Source: Polaribacter batillariae (GTDB taxonomy: Bacteria; Bacteroidota; Bacteroidia; Flavobacteriales; Flavobacteriaceae). From it: a DNA stretch of 64,000 bases. The position numbers were made by a program, and so were the translations under genes. Positions 1 to 9,109 of this stretch are shown in pieces (positions within the stretch are counted from its first letter, which is position 1; each line of letters opens with the position of its first letter). The notes under the pieces were generated by a model. The model did not search any database. It saw only the letters and a program-made list of their open reading frames with translations, and had not been told where the DNA came from. The DNA lies in NCBI RefSeq assembly GCF_017498485.1, contig NZ_CP071795.1, positions 3,144,501 through 3,208,500 of the forward strand, read 5' to 3'.

Positions 1-247
1 GTTGTTTTTCAACTTCAAACCAATTGATAATGGCTACAATTCTACCCACAATTTTACCATTTTGCAATGCTATAAAAAAATGTGCTTCTGCATTTTCGAA
101 AACAGGATTTTTTTGAGGGTCGAAATTGTCTATTTCGTCTTTAATTATTGGAGGAACCCAATATTTATTATTTTTATAAAGTGAAAAAGGAAATGTAACA
201 AATTGCTTCATTTCCTTTTTATTGGTTATTTTTTTTAATGTAATCAT
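1..247 (-). CDS. GNAT-like N-acetyltransferase family protein (partial, cut by window edge)
   Basis: The minus strand opens with an ATG at 247 and stays open to position 1, giving the first 82 residues of a protein whose rest lies outside the window. It starts MITLKKITNKKEMKQF and contains YKNNKYWVPP, NPVFENAEAHFF and GKIVGRIVAIIN. These resemble the N-terminus of a GNAT-related family common in Bacteroidota (similar to E. coli YghO), where the GKxVGRI strand is part of the acyltransferase fold. The second in-frame Met (residue 13) is a less likely start because the first one gives the usual family N-terminus. The substrate is unknown. The gene lies just upstream of the beta-barrel gene on the same strand, 13 bases away, so the two may be cotranscribed. 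Confidence 0.7.
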   Translation of the reverse strand, partial: MITLKKITNKKEMKQFVTFPFSLYKNNKYWVPPIIKDEIDNFDPQKNPVFENAEAHFFIALQNGKIVGRIVAIINWFEVEKQ

Positions 248-260
248 TTAAAAACAGCTT

Positions 261-1436
261 CTAATTATTGCCTTTTTTCTTCTTCTTTTCTTCCTTTTTC
301 ATTTCTTCTTCTAACTCTTTAATTTCTCTTTCTAATTTTTCGATTTCGGTTTCTTCTTTTTTTGCTTTTGTTTCTTTTTTACCAAATAAACGGGAGAAAA
401 AACCACTTTTTTTATTCTTCGTTTTAGAACGTCGGCTTCTTTTGGGCCTGGTTCTTGTATTTTTATCTTTCTTCTTAAAAATACTAAAAAGTCTGTTAAA
501 GAAGCTATTTTGTTTTTTGTTATATCTTGTAATTGGTGTGTCTTTTAGTTCTTGCCCGTTTTCATCCAATTCTATATACGAATCTTCGTGATTATTAATT
601 CTATAAGAAACCCCTAAACCTGCGTAAAAACCTTGTGCTTTGCCTTCTAACAACAGTCTTCCAGAGGCATTTATTTGTAAATCTCTGTTGTAAAGATATG
701 CCAAACCAGCTCCTAAATTTGTGTTTGTTTGGTATTTTTGATAAATAGTTTGATTTTCAAAAAAAGCAGACCATTGGTCGCTAAAATTCTGAGTTGCAGT
801 AATTATATAAGAAAATTCGGCAAAATCGCTTCCAATTTTATCGTAATACACATTGGTAATAACGTTAAAATCTCTTGTTAAGTTATTTTGAAGTAAGAGA
901 CCAACTTTTGGTGTAATGCCCCCAGTTTTATAAATATCGTTTACAAAATCGGTATTCATCCCTAAATAAATAGAAACAGATGGCACAAGCCTTTTCATGT
1001 CGAAAGCATGCCTTCTTTTCCAACTTCGAACTTCTTTCGATTTGTCTTCATATTCTTGCTGAAAAACCAAATATTTTGCTCCAATTGTCATTTTTCCAAA
1101 ACCTGAAGTAAAATAATGAGAGGTAAAAATATTTTTAAACGCAACTTTATCTTTTTGATATGAAAACTGGGTATTTAATTCTAATCTTTCGAGAAAAAAA
1201 CTTGTTCTAAAGAGCACATCAATTCCAAAAGATTGGGGTCTAGTAAAAGTACGTTCTATACTTGTGTTTCGAAAAAACAAATTACTTTCGAATTGATAAA
1301 CACCAGAGCCAACACTGTAAGGACTCTCTGAAAATCCGGGTTTGTTAGAGTTGATAACATCTGTATATTGTGCATAAAGCGAACGAAAACCAACCAGAAA
1401 AAATAGAAGGAAAAGTGTTTTTTGGCGAGTGTTCAT
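261..1436 (-). CDS. Outer-membrane beta-barrel protein (transporter / phenol MetA-pathway-like family) with lysine-rich tail
   Basis: I place the start at the ATG at 1436 because MNTRQKTLFLLFFLVGF then gives a clean signal peptide ending near LYAQ; an upstream Met at 1481 would put extra residues before it. The mature part starts YTDVINSNKPGFSESPYSVG, typical of the putative MetA-pathway/transporter barrel family of Bacteroidota, followed by alternating aromatic/polar strands to about residue 300. The last 80 or so residues are different: very rich in Lys, Arg and Glu, with the paralogous segments SFFNRLFSIFKKK and GFFSRLFGKK, and a Glu/Lys heptad-like end suggesting a short coiled coil. This tail is predicted to lie outside the barrel. 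The function is not known; transport or structural roles are guesses. Confidence 0.6.
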   Translation of the reverse strand: MNTRQKTLFLLFFLVGFRSLYAQYTDVINSNKPGFSESPYSVGSGVYQFESNLFFRNTSIERTFTRPQSFGIDVLFRTSFFLERLELNTQFSYQKDKVAFKNIFTSHYFTSGFGKMTIGAKYLVFQQEYEDKSKEVRSWKRRHAFDMKRLVPSVSIYLGMNTDFVNDIYKTGGITPKVGLLLQNNLTRDFNVITNVYYDKIGSDFAEFSYIITATQNFSDQWSAFFENQTIYQKYQTNTNLGAGLAYLYNRDLQINASGRLLLEGKAQGFYAGLGVSYRINNHEDSYIELDENGQELKDTPITRYNKKQNSFFNRLFSIFKKKDKNTRTRPKRSRRSKTKNKKSGFFSRLFGKKETKAKKEETEIEKLEREIKELEEEMKKEEKKKKKGNN

Positions 1437-1613
1437 ATAAGGTAAAAAAGGGTTAAAAATTATTTTTAGCATGCAACACAAACATAGAACAAAAATGCTA
1501 TTTTTAAAAAGCTTTGCTTACTTTTTTAGGTTTGTGAAAGTTTTATAAGTTGTTAACGTGCCAATTGTACTCAAATTGTTATTTTTGATAGATTTTTTAA
1601 ATAATATTTTTAA

Positions 1614-1868
1614 ATGGGTTTACTTAAAACAATCCTTATTATACTTGCTTTCTACTATGGATTTAAATTCTTAGCAAGACTTTTTGCACCTGTACTTATT
1701 AAAAAAGCTGCAGAAACCATGCAGAAAAAGGCAGAAGAGCAGTTTCGAACCAAACAACAAAAGGAAGTGGTTAGAGAAGGGGAAACTGTAATAGACAAAA
1801 AACCAACAAAGAACCAACAAAGTAAAGATTCTGTTGGTGAGTATGTAGATTTTGAAGAAATAGAATAA
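1614..1868 (+). CDS. DUF4834 family small membrane protein
   Basis: An 84-residue protein with one N-terminal hydrophobic segment (about residues 3-25, LLKTILIILAFYYGFKFLAR), an amphipathic Ala/Lys/Glu helix and a charged C-terminus ending in GEYVDFEEIE. This matches the DUF4834 family of Bacteroidota, of unknown function. It is one base away from the YfhO-like gene (stop at 1868, next ATG at 1870), so the two are very probably translated from one message. The gene is likely the first of the glycan cluster that runs to 8822. No Shine-Dalgarno is visible, as usual in this phylum. Confidence 0.75.
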   Translation: MGLLKTILIILAFYYGFKFLARLFAPVLIKKAAETMQKKAEEQFRTKQQKEVVREGETVIDKKPTKNQQSKDSVGEYVDFEEIE

Positions 1869-1869
1869 T

Positions 1870-4290
1870 ATGAAATTCAACAAATTTTTGCCATATATAA
1901 TAGCAATTGTCATTTTTATATTGGCATCTATTATTTACTTTTACCCAGTTTTAAAAGGCGAGAAGTTAAATCAATCAGACATTACTCAATTTCGAGGAAT
2001 GGTAAAAGATATTAACGATTTTCGTGCAGAAAATAATACAGAACCTTATTGGACAGGCTCTTCTTTTAGTGGAATGCCTTCTTATTCTATAAGTGCTTAT
2101 TATCCGAATGATTTTGTAAGAAGTTTAGACAAAGCACTCCGTTTTTTACCAAGACCTGCAGATTATACTTTTCTTTATTTTTTAAGTTTTTTTGTACTAA
2201 TGATGGCCTTAAAAGTCGATTGGAGATTGGCTATTTTAGGCTCGCTTGCTTTTGGTTTTTCGACTTATTTGATTATTATTTTTGGAGCTGGCCATAATGC
2301 AAAAGCACATGCAATTGGTTATATGCCCTTAGTTTTAGCCGGTATTTTATGGGTGTTTCAAAAAAGGTACGTACTTGGTTTTATTGTTACAGGTTTGGCA
2401 ATGGCGTTAGAAATTTACGCAAACCATATACAAATGACGTATTATTTAGGGTTCTCGATTCTAATTCTTGGAATTGTAGAACTTGTACATGCATTTAAAG
2501 AAAAAAGATTGCCCACATTTATAAAACAAGCAACTGTAATTATTGTAGCAATTGTTTTAGGCATTGGAGCAAATGCACCACGTTTAATGGCGATAAAAGA
2601 ATATTCTGAAGTAAGTACCAGAGGAAAATCAGAATTAACAATTGCGCCAGATGGAACTAAGAAAGAAGCGACAAAAGGGTTAGATAAAGCTTATATAACA
2701 CAATATAGTTATTCTAAGTTAGAAACGTTTAGTTTGTTTATTCCACGTTTTATGGGTGGAGGAACTGTAGAAAAATTAGGAGAAAGTTCTAATTTTTATC
2801 AACTTATAGAAAATAAAGCAGGCAAAAAAGTTGCAGACGATTATGCTAAGCAAGTTTTAACCTATTGGGGAGATCAACCCATTTTAGAAGCACCAGCCTA
2901 TATTGGAGCCATTATTTTCTTTCTCTTTTTCTTAGGCTTTTTCTTGGTAAAAGGAAAGTTAAAACAATGGTTAGTGGCAGCAACTATATTTTCCATAATT
3001 TTAAGTTGGGGAAGAAATTTCGATATGGTTACCAATTTCTTTATCGATTATGTACCATTATACAACAAATTTAGAGCGGTTTCGTCTATACAAGTAATTG
3101 CAGAATTGTGTGTACCTTTATTAGGTATTTTAGCTTTAAAAGCATTTTTCTCAACAAAAATTACATCAGAAGAAAAATTAAATGCACTTAAAAAAGCAAC
3201 TTATGTCTTTGGAGGATTAATTGTAGCTGGTTTTTTATTGGCTCATGTATTTTCGACGTTCGAAGGTTTAAGAGATAGCAATTACGATAGTTTAGAAGGC
3301 TTAAGAGATGCTGTAATTGCCGATAGAAAATCGATGCTTTTAATGGATACTTTACGTTCTTTACTCTTAGTCTTACTTTCCGCAGGCATACTTTGGATGC
3401 ACTTAAAAGGAAAATTAAAGCAAAATTTTGCCATTTTAGGTTTGTTGGTTTTTATTGTTTTCGATTTAATTTCTGTAGATAAAAAGTATGTGAATAAAGA
3501 CGATTTTAAGCAAGCAAGAAAAATCGAAAAACCCTTTGTAGCCTCGGAAGCAGATCAATTAATTAACCAAGATAAAAGCCATTATAGAGTTGCAAATTTT
3601 GCAACAGACCCTATGAATGATGGAAGCACGTCTTATTTCCATCAATCTATTGGAGGTTACCACGCTGCAAAAATGATGCGTTATCAAGAATTGTTCGATT
3701 ACCAAATTGCGAAAAATAATATGGAGGTTTTGAACATGTTAAATACAAAATATTTTATCGTTCCAGACGATAAAGGAAATGTACAAGCACAACAAAATGA
3801 GCAGGCAAATGGAAACGCTTGGTTTGTACATTCTATTATTCCTGTAGAAACTGCCAATGCAGAAATAAAAGCGTTAGATAGTTTAAAAACAAAAGAAGAA
3901 GCTGTGATTCGAAAAGAAGATTTCGAAAAAATTAAATTTACCAATTCTTTAGAAAGAGACACTACCGCAGTTATAAAATTAACGAAATACAAGCTTAATT
4001 CATTAACTTACGAATCTAAAACAGCCAAAGAGCAGTTTGCTGTGTTTTCTGAAATTTATTACAAAAATGGTTGGAATGCTTATCTCGATGGTGTTTTAAC
4101 ACCACATTATCGCGTAAATTATGTGCTAAGAGGAATGAGAATTCCTGCAGGTAAACATACAATTGAATTTAAATTTGAGCCGAAAGTAATTCAGCAAGGA
4201 AAAATACGATCACTTTCTTCTTACGCGTTGTTATTTTTAATAACCATTGGGTGGTTTTTTTATGATGAAAAAAAGAAACGAAAAAAATAA
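1870..4290 (+). CDS. YfhO family multi-spanning membrane protein
   Basis: An 806-residue integral membrane protein with about a dozen hydrophobic segments in the first 540 residues and a soluble C-terminal part of about 220 residues before a last helix at FLITIGWFF. The segment after the first helix (YFYPVLKGEKLNQSDITQF, then PYWTGSSFSGMPSY) is characteristic of YfhO-type proteins, which have a GT-C glycosyltransferase-like architecture. In Firmicutes YfhO helps glycosylate lipoteichoic acid; the Bacteroidota substrate is not known. The C-terminal domain ends with NYVLRGMRIPAGKHTIEFKF, also usual for the family. The glycosyltransferases downstream suggest a role in surface polysaccharide or glycolipid decoration (inference). 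Confidence 0.8.
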   Translation: MKFNKFLPYIIAIVIFILASIIYFYPVLKGEKLNQSDITQFRGMVKDINDFRAENNTEPYWTGSSFSGMPSYSISAYYPNDFVRSLDKALRFLPRPADYTFLYFLSFFVLMMALKVDWRLAILGSLAFGFSTYLIIIFGAGHNAKAHAIGYMPLVLAGILWVFQKRYVLGFIVTGLAMALEIYANHIQMTYYLGFSILILGIVELVHAFKEKRLPTFIKQATVIIVAIVLGIGANAPRLMAIKEYSEVSTRGKSELTIAPDGTKKEATKGLDKAYITQYSYSKLETFSLFIPRFMGGGTVEKLGESSNFYQLIENKAGKKVADDYAKQVLTYWGDQPILEAPAYIGAIIFFLFFLGFFLVKGKLKQWLVAATIFSIILSWGRNFDMVTNFFIDYVPLYNKFRAVSSIQVIAELCVPLLGILALKAFFSTKITSEEKLNALKKATYVFGGLIVAGFLLAHVFSTFEGLRDSNYDSLEGLRDAVIADRKSMLLMDTLRSLLLVLLSAGILWMHLKGKLKQNFAILGLLVFIVFDLISVDKKYVNKDDFKQARKIEKPFVASEADQLINQDKSHYRVANFATDPMNDGSTSYFHQSIGGYHAAKMMRYQELFDYQIAKNNMEVLNMLNTKYFIVPDDKGNVQAQQNEQANGNAWFVHSIIPVETANAEIKALDSLKTKEEAVIRKEDFEKIKFTNSLERDTTAVIKLTKYKLNSLTYESKTAKEQFAVFSEIYYKNGWNAYLDGVLTPHYRVNYVLRGMRIPAGKHTIEFKFEPKVIQQGKIRSLSSYALLFLITIGWFFYDEKKKRKK

Positions 4291-4347
4291 CTTTAACCAC
4301 ATTTAAGAATTGAAAAATTTCTTAGCTTATTACCCACTTCTAAAACT

Positions 4348-4869
4348 ATGTACGCAAAAATTCCAGTAAAAAGGTATCAAAAAACATTAGATTTTTTACA
4401 AAAATCGATTCCAAGTCCTGCAACAATTTTAGATTTGGGCGTTCGTAATCCGTTTTCTGAAATTATGGAGCAACATGGTTACACCGTTATTAATACAGAA
4501 GGAGAAGACCTAGATTTATTACCAGAAATTGTACAAAAACACCAAGTAGATGCAGTTACAGCTTTCGAAATTTTTGAACATTTATTGGCTCCTTTTAATG
4601 TTTTAAGAGAAATTAAAACAACAAAGTTAGTAACGACCATTCCTTTAAAATTATGGTTTGCCACTGCATATCGTAGTAAAACAGATATGTGGGACAGGCA
4701 TTATCACGAATTTGAAGATTGGCAATTCGATTGGTTGTTAGAAAAAACAGGGTGGCAAATTCAAGAAAAAGAAAAATGGACAAGCCCAATTAATAAAATA
4801 GGCTTTAGACCTATTTTAAGAAAATTTACGCCCAGATATTATGCAGTTTATGCGACAAAAACTCCGTAA
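4348..4869 (+). CDS. Class I SAM-dependent methyltransferase-like protein
   Basis: A 173-residue protein with ATILDLGVRNPFSEIM near residue 25 (a Gly-containing SAM-binding motif I, though less glycine-rich than usual), an acidic strand end at VINTEGEDLD, and AVTAFEIFEHLLAP near residue 75, the post-motif typical of methyltransferases of the Methyltransf_11/23 type. It is short for the family (usually 200-250 residues), so it may be a minimal methyltransferase or a partly degenerate one. It abuts the next glycosyltransferase gene with no gap (TAA then ATG), indicating translational coupling. The position suggests methylation of a sugar or lipid intermediate, which is inferred from context only. 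Confidence 0.65.
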   Translation: MYAKIPVKRYQKTLDFLQKSIPSPATILDLGVRNPFSEIMEQHGYTVINTEGEDLDLLPEIVQKHQVDAVTAFEIFEHLLAPFNVLREIKTTKLVTTIPLKLWFATAYRSKTDMWDRHYHEFEDWQFDWLLEKTGWQIQEKEKWTSPINKIGFRPILRKFTPRYYAVYATKTP

Positions 4870-6060
4870 ATGAAAATAGGAATGATTTTAGATGAAGTGT
4901 TTCCTCCTGACCCGAGAGTCGAAAATGAGGCGATTTCACTAGTAAACAATGGTCACGAAGTTTTTCTTTTTTGTTTAACGTATGGAAACGAAGAGACCGC
5001 TGAAATAATTAACGGAATTCAAGTAAAAAGATTTTTGTCAAATACATTTCTCTATAAACTGTCTGCATTGGCATATACAATACCCATTTATAAATTTGTG
5101 ATGGCTCACAAAATCGAAAAATTTATTGCTAAAAATTCGATAGATATTCTTCACATTCACGATATAAGAATTGCCAGTGCTGTTTTTAGAGCCAACAGAA
5201 AAACAAAACTTCCTGTTGTACTAGACTTGCATGAAAATAGGCCAGAGATCATGAAATTTTATCCTCATTTAGCAAAATTTCCTGGAAAAATCTTAATATC
5301 GCCACAAAAGTGGAAAAAAGCAGAAGAAAAATTTATAAAAAAATCAAACAAAGTTATTGTAGTAACCCACGAGGCTAAAAAAGAAATTTTAAATAGAATA
5401 TCTTTACAGACGAATAAAATTACGGTTTTACCAAACACAGTTAGAAAAAGTTTTTTTGAAAAATCGACCATTTTACCAGAAATAACAATTAAGTATTCTA
5501 ATAATTTTGTTTTATTATATATTGGAGATACAGGAATTAGAAGAGGTTTAATTACCTCGATACAATCTGTAGCAATGCTAAAAGAAACCATTCGAAATTT
5601 AAAATTAGTTATTGTGGGAAAAAATTCTACAGATAACATTTTAAAACAATTGGTAAAAGATTTAAAAATTGAAAAATTTGTAGATTTTTTAGGTTGGCAA
5701 GACGCGAAATTATTTAACTCTTATATTTCTTGTAGCGACATTTGTATTTCGCCTTTGTATAGAAATTTGCATCACGATACAACGTATGCAAATAAACTTT
5801 TTCAGTACATGAGTTTAGAAAAACCCATTTTAGTAAGCAATTCAACTGCACAAAAAGAGGTTGTAGAAAAAGTGCAATCTGGTTTGGTACATGAAGAAAA
5901 AAATGTACTAGATTTTACCGAGAAAGTGCTAAAACTTTATAGAAATAAAGATTTAAGAAATCGGCTTGCAGAAAACGGAAAAAACTTTGTACGAAAAGAG
6001 TTTTATTGGGAAAAAACTTCAAAAAACTTGCTAAATTTATACAATACTTTCGAGGTTTGA
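4870..6060 (+). CDS. Glycosyltransferase family 4 (GT-B fold)
   Basis: A 396-residue protein starting MKIGMILDEVFPPDPRVENE, the typical N-terminus of GT4 enzymes with the DxRVxxEA motif. The C-terminal half holds a nucleotide-sugar binding region: LLYIGDTGIRRG near residue 217, LVIVGKNSTDN, VDFLGWQDAK and the ISPLYRNLHHDTTYANKLFQ segment, with the family's E-x7-E motif region around EYMSLEKPIL reduced here to YMSLEKPILVS. It probably transfers a sugar to a surface glycan or lipid-linked intermediate at the inner face of the membrane. It follows the methyltransferase directly and overlaps the next glycosyltransferase by four bases. The donor and acceptor cannot be told from sequence. Confidence 0.82.
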   Translation: MKIGMILDEVFPPDPRVENEAISLVNNGHEVFLFCLTYGNEETAEIINGIQVKRFLSNTFLYKLSALAYTIPIYKFVMAHKIEKFIAKNSIDILHIHDIRIASAVFRANRKTKLPVVLDLHENRPEIMKFYPHLAKFPGKILISPQKWKKAEEKFIKKSNKVIVVTHEAKKEILNRISLQTNKITVLPNTVRKSFFEKSTILPEITIKYSNNFVLLYIGDTGIRRGLITSIQSVAMLKETIRNLKLVIVGKNSTDNILKQLVKDLKIEKFVDFLGWQDAKLFNSYISCSDICISPLYRNLHHDTTYANKLFQYMSLEKPILVSNSTAQKEVVEKVQSGLVHEEKNVLDFTEKVLKLYRNKDLRNRLAENGKNFVRKEFYWEKTSKNLLNLYNTFEV

Positions 6061-7322
6061 AAGTCTTAATAATTACATATTATTGGCCTCCAGCAGGTGG
6101 TTCTGGCGTACAGCGTTGGCTAAAATTCGTAAAATATTTGCAAGATTTTGGTATTGAACCTATTGTATATACTGTAAAAGACGAAAATTACCCAAAAGAA
6201 GATGTTTCTCTTATTAAAGACGTTCCAAAAGAAATTACGGTTTTACAACAACCAATTTGGAATCCGCAACATGTGTTTTTTTGGGAAAAGAAAAATAAAG
6301 GGAATACAGGTGTTTCGAATTTAGGGAATAATAAAATCTTGTCTTTTTTAAGAGGAAATATTTTTATTCCAGATCCAAAAATATTTTGGGTAAAACCTTC
6401 TGTAAAATTTCTTCAAAAATTTCTTTTAAAAAATAAAATTGATGCTATGATTTCTACAGGACCACCACATAGCATGCATTTAATTGCCCAGAAATTGCAA
6501 CAAAAGAATAACATAAAATGGATTGCCGATTTTAGAGACCCTTGGACAGATTTGTATTATGCCAAAGATTTTAATCAAAGTACATTTGCGAAAAATAAAA
6601 ATAGAAAGCTCGAAGAATTAGTTTTAAAAAACGCAGATTGTGTTTTAACCGTAAGCAAATCTTTAAAAAAAGAATTTGCGAAAATTGCTTCGAATGTAAA
6701 AGTAATTACCAATGGTTTCGATGATGAAGTTTTAAGAAATAAAGCTGTAGTTTTAGATAAAAAGTTTACGATTTCTTATATTGGTTTGTTGCCAAAACAG
6801 AGCAAGCCTACATTGTTATTTAAGGTATTGCGAAAGCTATTGCAAGAGAATGAGAATTTAAAAAACGATTTGCAATTAAATTTTATCGGAGATATTGCAG
6901 ATGAAGTAAAACAAGATATCGCAAGTAATAATTTATTAAAATATTCGAATTTCGAAGGATATGTACCTCATGAAGAGGCGATTTCTTATCAAAAAAAATC
7001 TCAGGTTTTATTATTGTTAATTCCGAATGTAGCGAAAAGTGAAGGCATTTTAACAGGAAAATTATTTGAGTATTTAACTGCAAAACGTCCTATCTTAGCA
7101 ATGGCTTCCGAAAAAGGAGATTTAGCAGAAATATTAAAAGAAACGAATGCTGGAGTGGTTGTAAATTATAATAATGAAGAAAAATTATCTTCAGAAATTT
7201 TAAGATTATACAACCAATATAAAAACGGGAGTTTAGACGTAAATACGAAGAATATTAAGCAATATCATCGTAAAGAATTGACGAAGAAATTAGCAGAAAT
7301 CATCAAAAAAATAAATACATAA
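6057..7322 (+). CDS. Glycosyltransferase (GT4-like), TTG start overlapping the previous stop
   Basis: No ATG lies near the 5' end of this reading frame. The best start is the TTG at 6057, which overlaps the TGA of the upstream gene (TTGA) and gives MKVLIITYYWPPAGGSGVQR, the canonical start of this Bacteroidota glycosyltransferase family. A TTG at 6006 is also in frame, but its extra residues would be read out of the conserved end of the previous gene. The enzyme is about 421 residues, with KWIADFRDPWTDLYY near residue 155 and the C-terminal donor site region FTISYIGLLPK and GILTGKLFEYLTAKRPILA, in which the E of KLFEYL is a likely donor-binding residue. It probably works in the same glycan pathway as its neighbours. 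Confidence 0.8.
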   Translation: MKVLIITYYWPPAGGSGVQRWLKFVKYLQDFGIEPIVYTVKDENYPKEDVSLIKDVPKEITVLQQPIWNPQHVFFWEKKNKGNTGVSNLGNNKILSFLRGNIFIPDPKIFWVKPSVKFLQKFLLKNKIDAMISTGPPHSMHLIAQKLQQKNNIKWIADFRDPWTDLYYAKDFNQSTFAKNKNRKLEELVLKNADCVLTVSKSLKKEFAKIASNVKVITNGFDDEVLRNKAVVLDKKFTISYIGLLPKQSKPTLLFKVLRKLLQENENLKNDLQLNFIGDIADEVKQDIASNNLLKYSNFEGYVPHEEAISYQKKSQVLLLLIPNVAKSEGILTGKLFEYLTAKRPILAMASEKGDLAEILKETNAGVVVNYNNEEKLSSEILRLYNQYKNGSLDVNTKNIKQYHRKELTKKLAEIIKKINT

Positions 7323-8822
7323 ATGGGCATTGTTTTAAAACAATCTTTTAAAAATACACTTTTTATATATTTAGGATTTGCCTTTGGTGGACTAAATACA
7401 CTTTTTTTATACACTCGTTTTTTAGAAGATGAGTATTATGGTTTGGTAACATTTCTGTTATCAACCTCTAACCTACTAATGCCTTTTATTGCTTTCGGAA
7501 TTCATCATACAATTGTAAAGTTTTATTCGAGTTATTTTACAAAGCTAGAAAAAGACCGGTTTTTATCTTCGGTATTATTCTTGCCATTATTAATCGCTTT
7601 GCCTATTGGTTTTTTAGGAAACTATTTTTACGAACAAATTAGCAACTACCTTTCAGTAGAAAACCCAATCATTAAAAATTATACTTATATTATTTACTTA
7701 ATTGCGTTTGCTTGTGCTTATTTTGAAGTTTTTTATGCTTGGGCGAAAGTGCAATTTCAATCTGTTTTTGGCAATATTTTAAAAGAATTGTGGAATAGAG
7801 TTGTGGTTATGATTTTATTGTTTGCAGTTTATTTTCAATGGATCACAAAAGCAGAATTTATATACTATTTAACAGGCGCCTATTTTTTAAGAATGTTTGT
7901 AATGATGTTTTATGCCTTTTCATTATATTTTCCTAAATTCAGTTTATCTAAACCCCAAAATTTCAAGGAAGTTTTACGTTTTTCTTTATACATAATCATG
8001 GCAGGTAGTGCAGGTGCTATAATTTTAGATATCGATAAGTTTATGATTCCTGGAAAAGAAGCAATAGAAAAAGCGGCTTATTATTCTGTGGCAGTTTTTA
8101 TAGGTTCTTTTATTGAAGCTCCAAGTAGAGCGATGTTAAATATTTTACAACCGTTAACATCTAAAACTTTAAATGAAGAAAACCATAAAGAAGTTGCTTC
8201 ATTGTATAAAAAAAGCTCGATAAATTTACTATTAATAAGTGGTTTGTTTTTTGTTTTGGTAAATGCAAATGTGGGTCAATTATTTAATTTATTACCAAAA
8301 GAATATGCAGGTGGTGCACTAGTAGTTTTAATGATTTCTTTTTTGAAAATGTACAATGGTTTTTTAGGAAATAATGGGGCAATTATAAATAATTCGAAAT
8401 TTTATAAGATAACATTGCCTACAAGTTTAATCATGGCAATTTCGGTATATCTTTTAAATAAATTATTTTATTATAAGTTAAATATGGGTACAAACGGTTT
8501 GGCTTTGGCAACTTTAATTGTTATTTTATTAGCAAATACTTTTAAGCTATATTTTGTAAAAAAGAAGTTTTCTATAACACCTTTTACGAATAAAACTTTT
8601 AAAATGATACTTATAATTACAGGGATGTATTTTGGTTTTATTTTTTGGGATTTTCCAGTTTCTAATATTTATGTATGGAAGTTTCCAATACACCCAATCA
8701 TAAATATTATTCTAAAAAGTTTTTTAATAATCGTTATTTACTTATACCTAATTTTTAAACTAAACATTTCTAACGAGTTTGATATTTTGTTGCAACGTTT
8801 CTATAAAAGACAATCTAAATAA
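7323..8822 (+). CDS. Polysaccharide biosynthesis protein, Wzx-like flippase (MOP superfamily)
   Basis: A 499-residue membrane protein with about 14 hydrophobic segments and few charged residues, as expected for the MOP flippase superfamily (Wzx/MurJ). It starts MGIVLKQSFKNTLFIYLGF and then FGGLNTLFLYTRFLEDEYYG, the usual N-terminal layout of Bacteroidota flippases (helix, then the LGxxxYG region). The ATG follows the glycosyltransferase TAA directly. It would move a lipid-linked sugar unit made by the upstream enzymes across the inner membrane. Its last 22 bases overlap the convergent DUF6122 gene on the other strand, so the two messages are complementary at their 3' ends. Confidence 0.85.
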   Translation: MGIVLKQSFKNTLFIYLGFAFGGLNTLFLYTRFLEDEYYGLVTFLLSTSNLLMPFIAFGIHHTIVKFYSSYFTKLEKDRFLSSVLFLPLLIALPIGFLGNYFYEQISNYLSVENPIIKNYTYIIYLIAFACAYFEVFYAWAKVQFQSVFGNILKELWNRVVVMILLFAVYFQWITKAEFIYYLTGAYFLRMFVMMFYAFSLYFPKFSLSKPQNFKEVLRFSLYIIMAGSAGAIILDIDKFMIPGKEAIEKAAYYSVAVFIGSFIEAPSRAMLNILQPLTSKTLNEENHKEVASLYKKSSINLLLISGLFFVLVNANVGQLFNLLPKEYAGGALVVLMISFLKMYNGFLGNNGAIINNSKFYKITLPTSLIMAISVYLLNKLFYYKLNMGTNGLALATLIVILLANTFKLYFVKKKFSITPFTNKTFKMILIITGMYFGFIFWDFPVSNIYVWKFPIHPIINIILKSFLIIVIYLYLIFKLNISNEFDILLQRFYKRQSK

Positions 8823-9109
8823 TCTGCAAACATATGCAGAAGCAAAGCAAAAGCCAATATTCTTGTTTTCTTAAAAAAAACACCTACAACATAAAAAGCA
8901 ATGGCAATATAAGAATGTAGTGGATGAAAATTAATGCTACATCTAAATTCTGCAAAAATAGGCGTGGCTAATAGGTGATCTAAATCTACCAGCATACTTG
9001 CAATAAAAATGAGATATACTACTCTCCATTTTTTGCGATAAAAGAACAGCGCAATAAATAAGGGTACAATAAAGTGTAAACTGTAGTGTATTAGGAGTTT
9101 GAGCGTCAT
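8801..9109 (-). CDS. DUF6122 family membrane protein
   Basis: A 102-residue protein with three or four hydrophobic segments and the conserved acidic/histidine motifs MLVDLDHLLATPIF (about residues 39-52), CSINFHPLHSY and HMFADYLDCLL at the C-terminus. This pattern (D-x-D-H, HPLHS, H-x3-D) is typical of DUF6122, related to the LexA-binding inner-membrane hydrolase YdjM-like metal-binding membrane families. The spaced His and Asp residues suggest a metal site in the membrane, which is inference. It converges on, and overlaps by 22 bases, the flippase gene. A strong hairpin lies directly upstream of its start (9124-9153). Confidence 0.75.
   Translation of the reverse strand: MTLKLLIHYSLHFIVPLFIALFFYRKKWRVVYLIFIASMLVDLDHLLATPIFAEFRCSINFHPLHSYIAIAFYVVGVFFKKTRILAFALLLHMFADYLDCLL

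Noticed and set aside
268..591. Plus-strand frame of 107 codons opposite the barrel protein tail
   Set aside because: It is the complement of the Lys/Glu-rich tail and reads as a Phe/Ser-rich shadow.
6006..6056. Upstream TTG start of the second glycosyltransferase
   Set aside because: The extra 17 residues are an out-of-frame reading of the conserved end of the previous gene, and the start at 6057 gives the family N-terminus.
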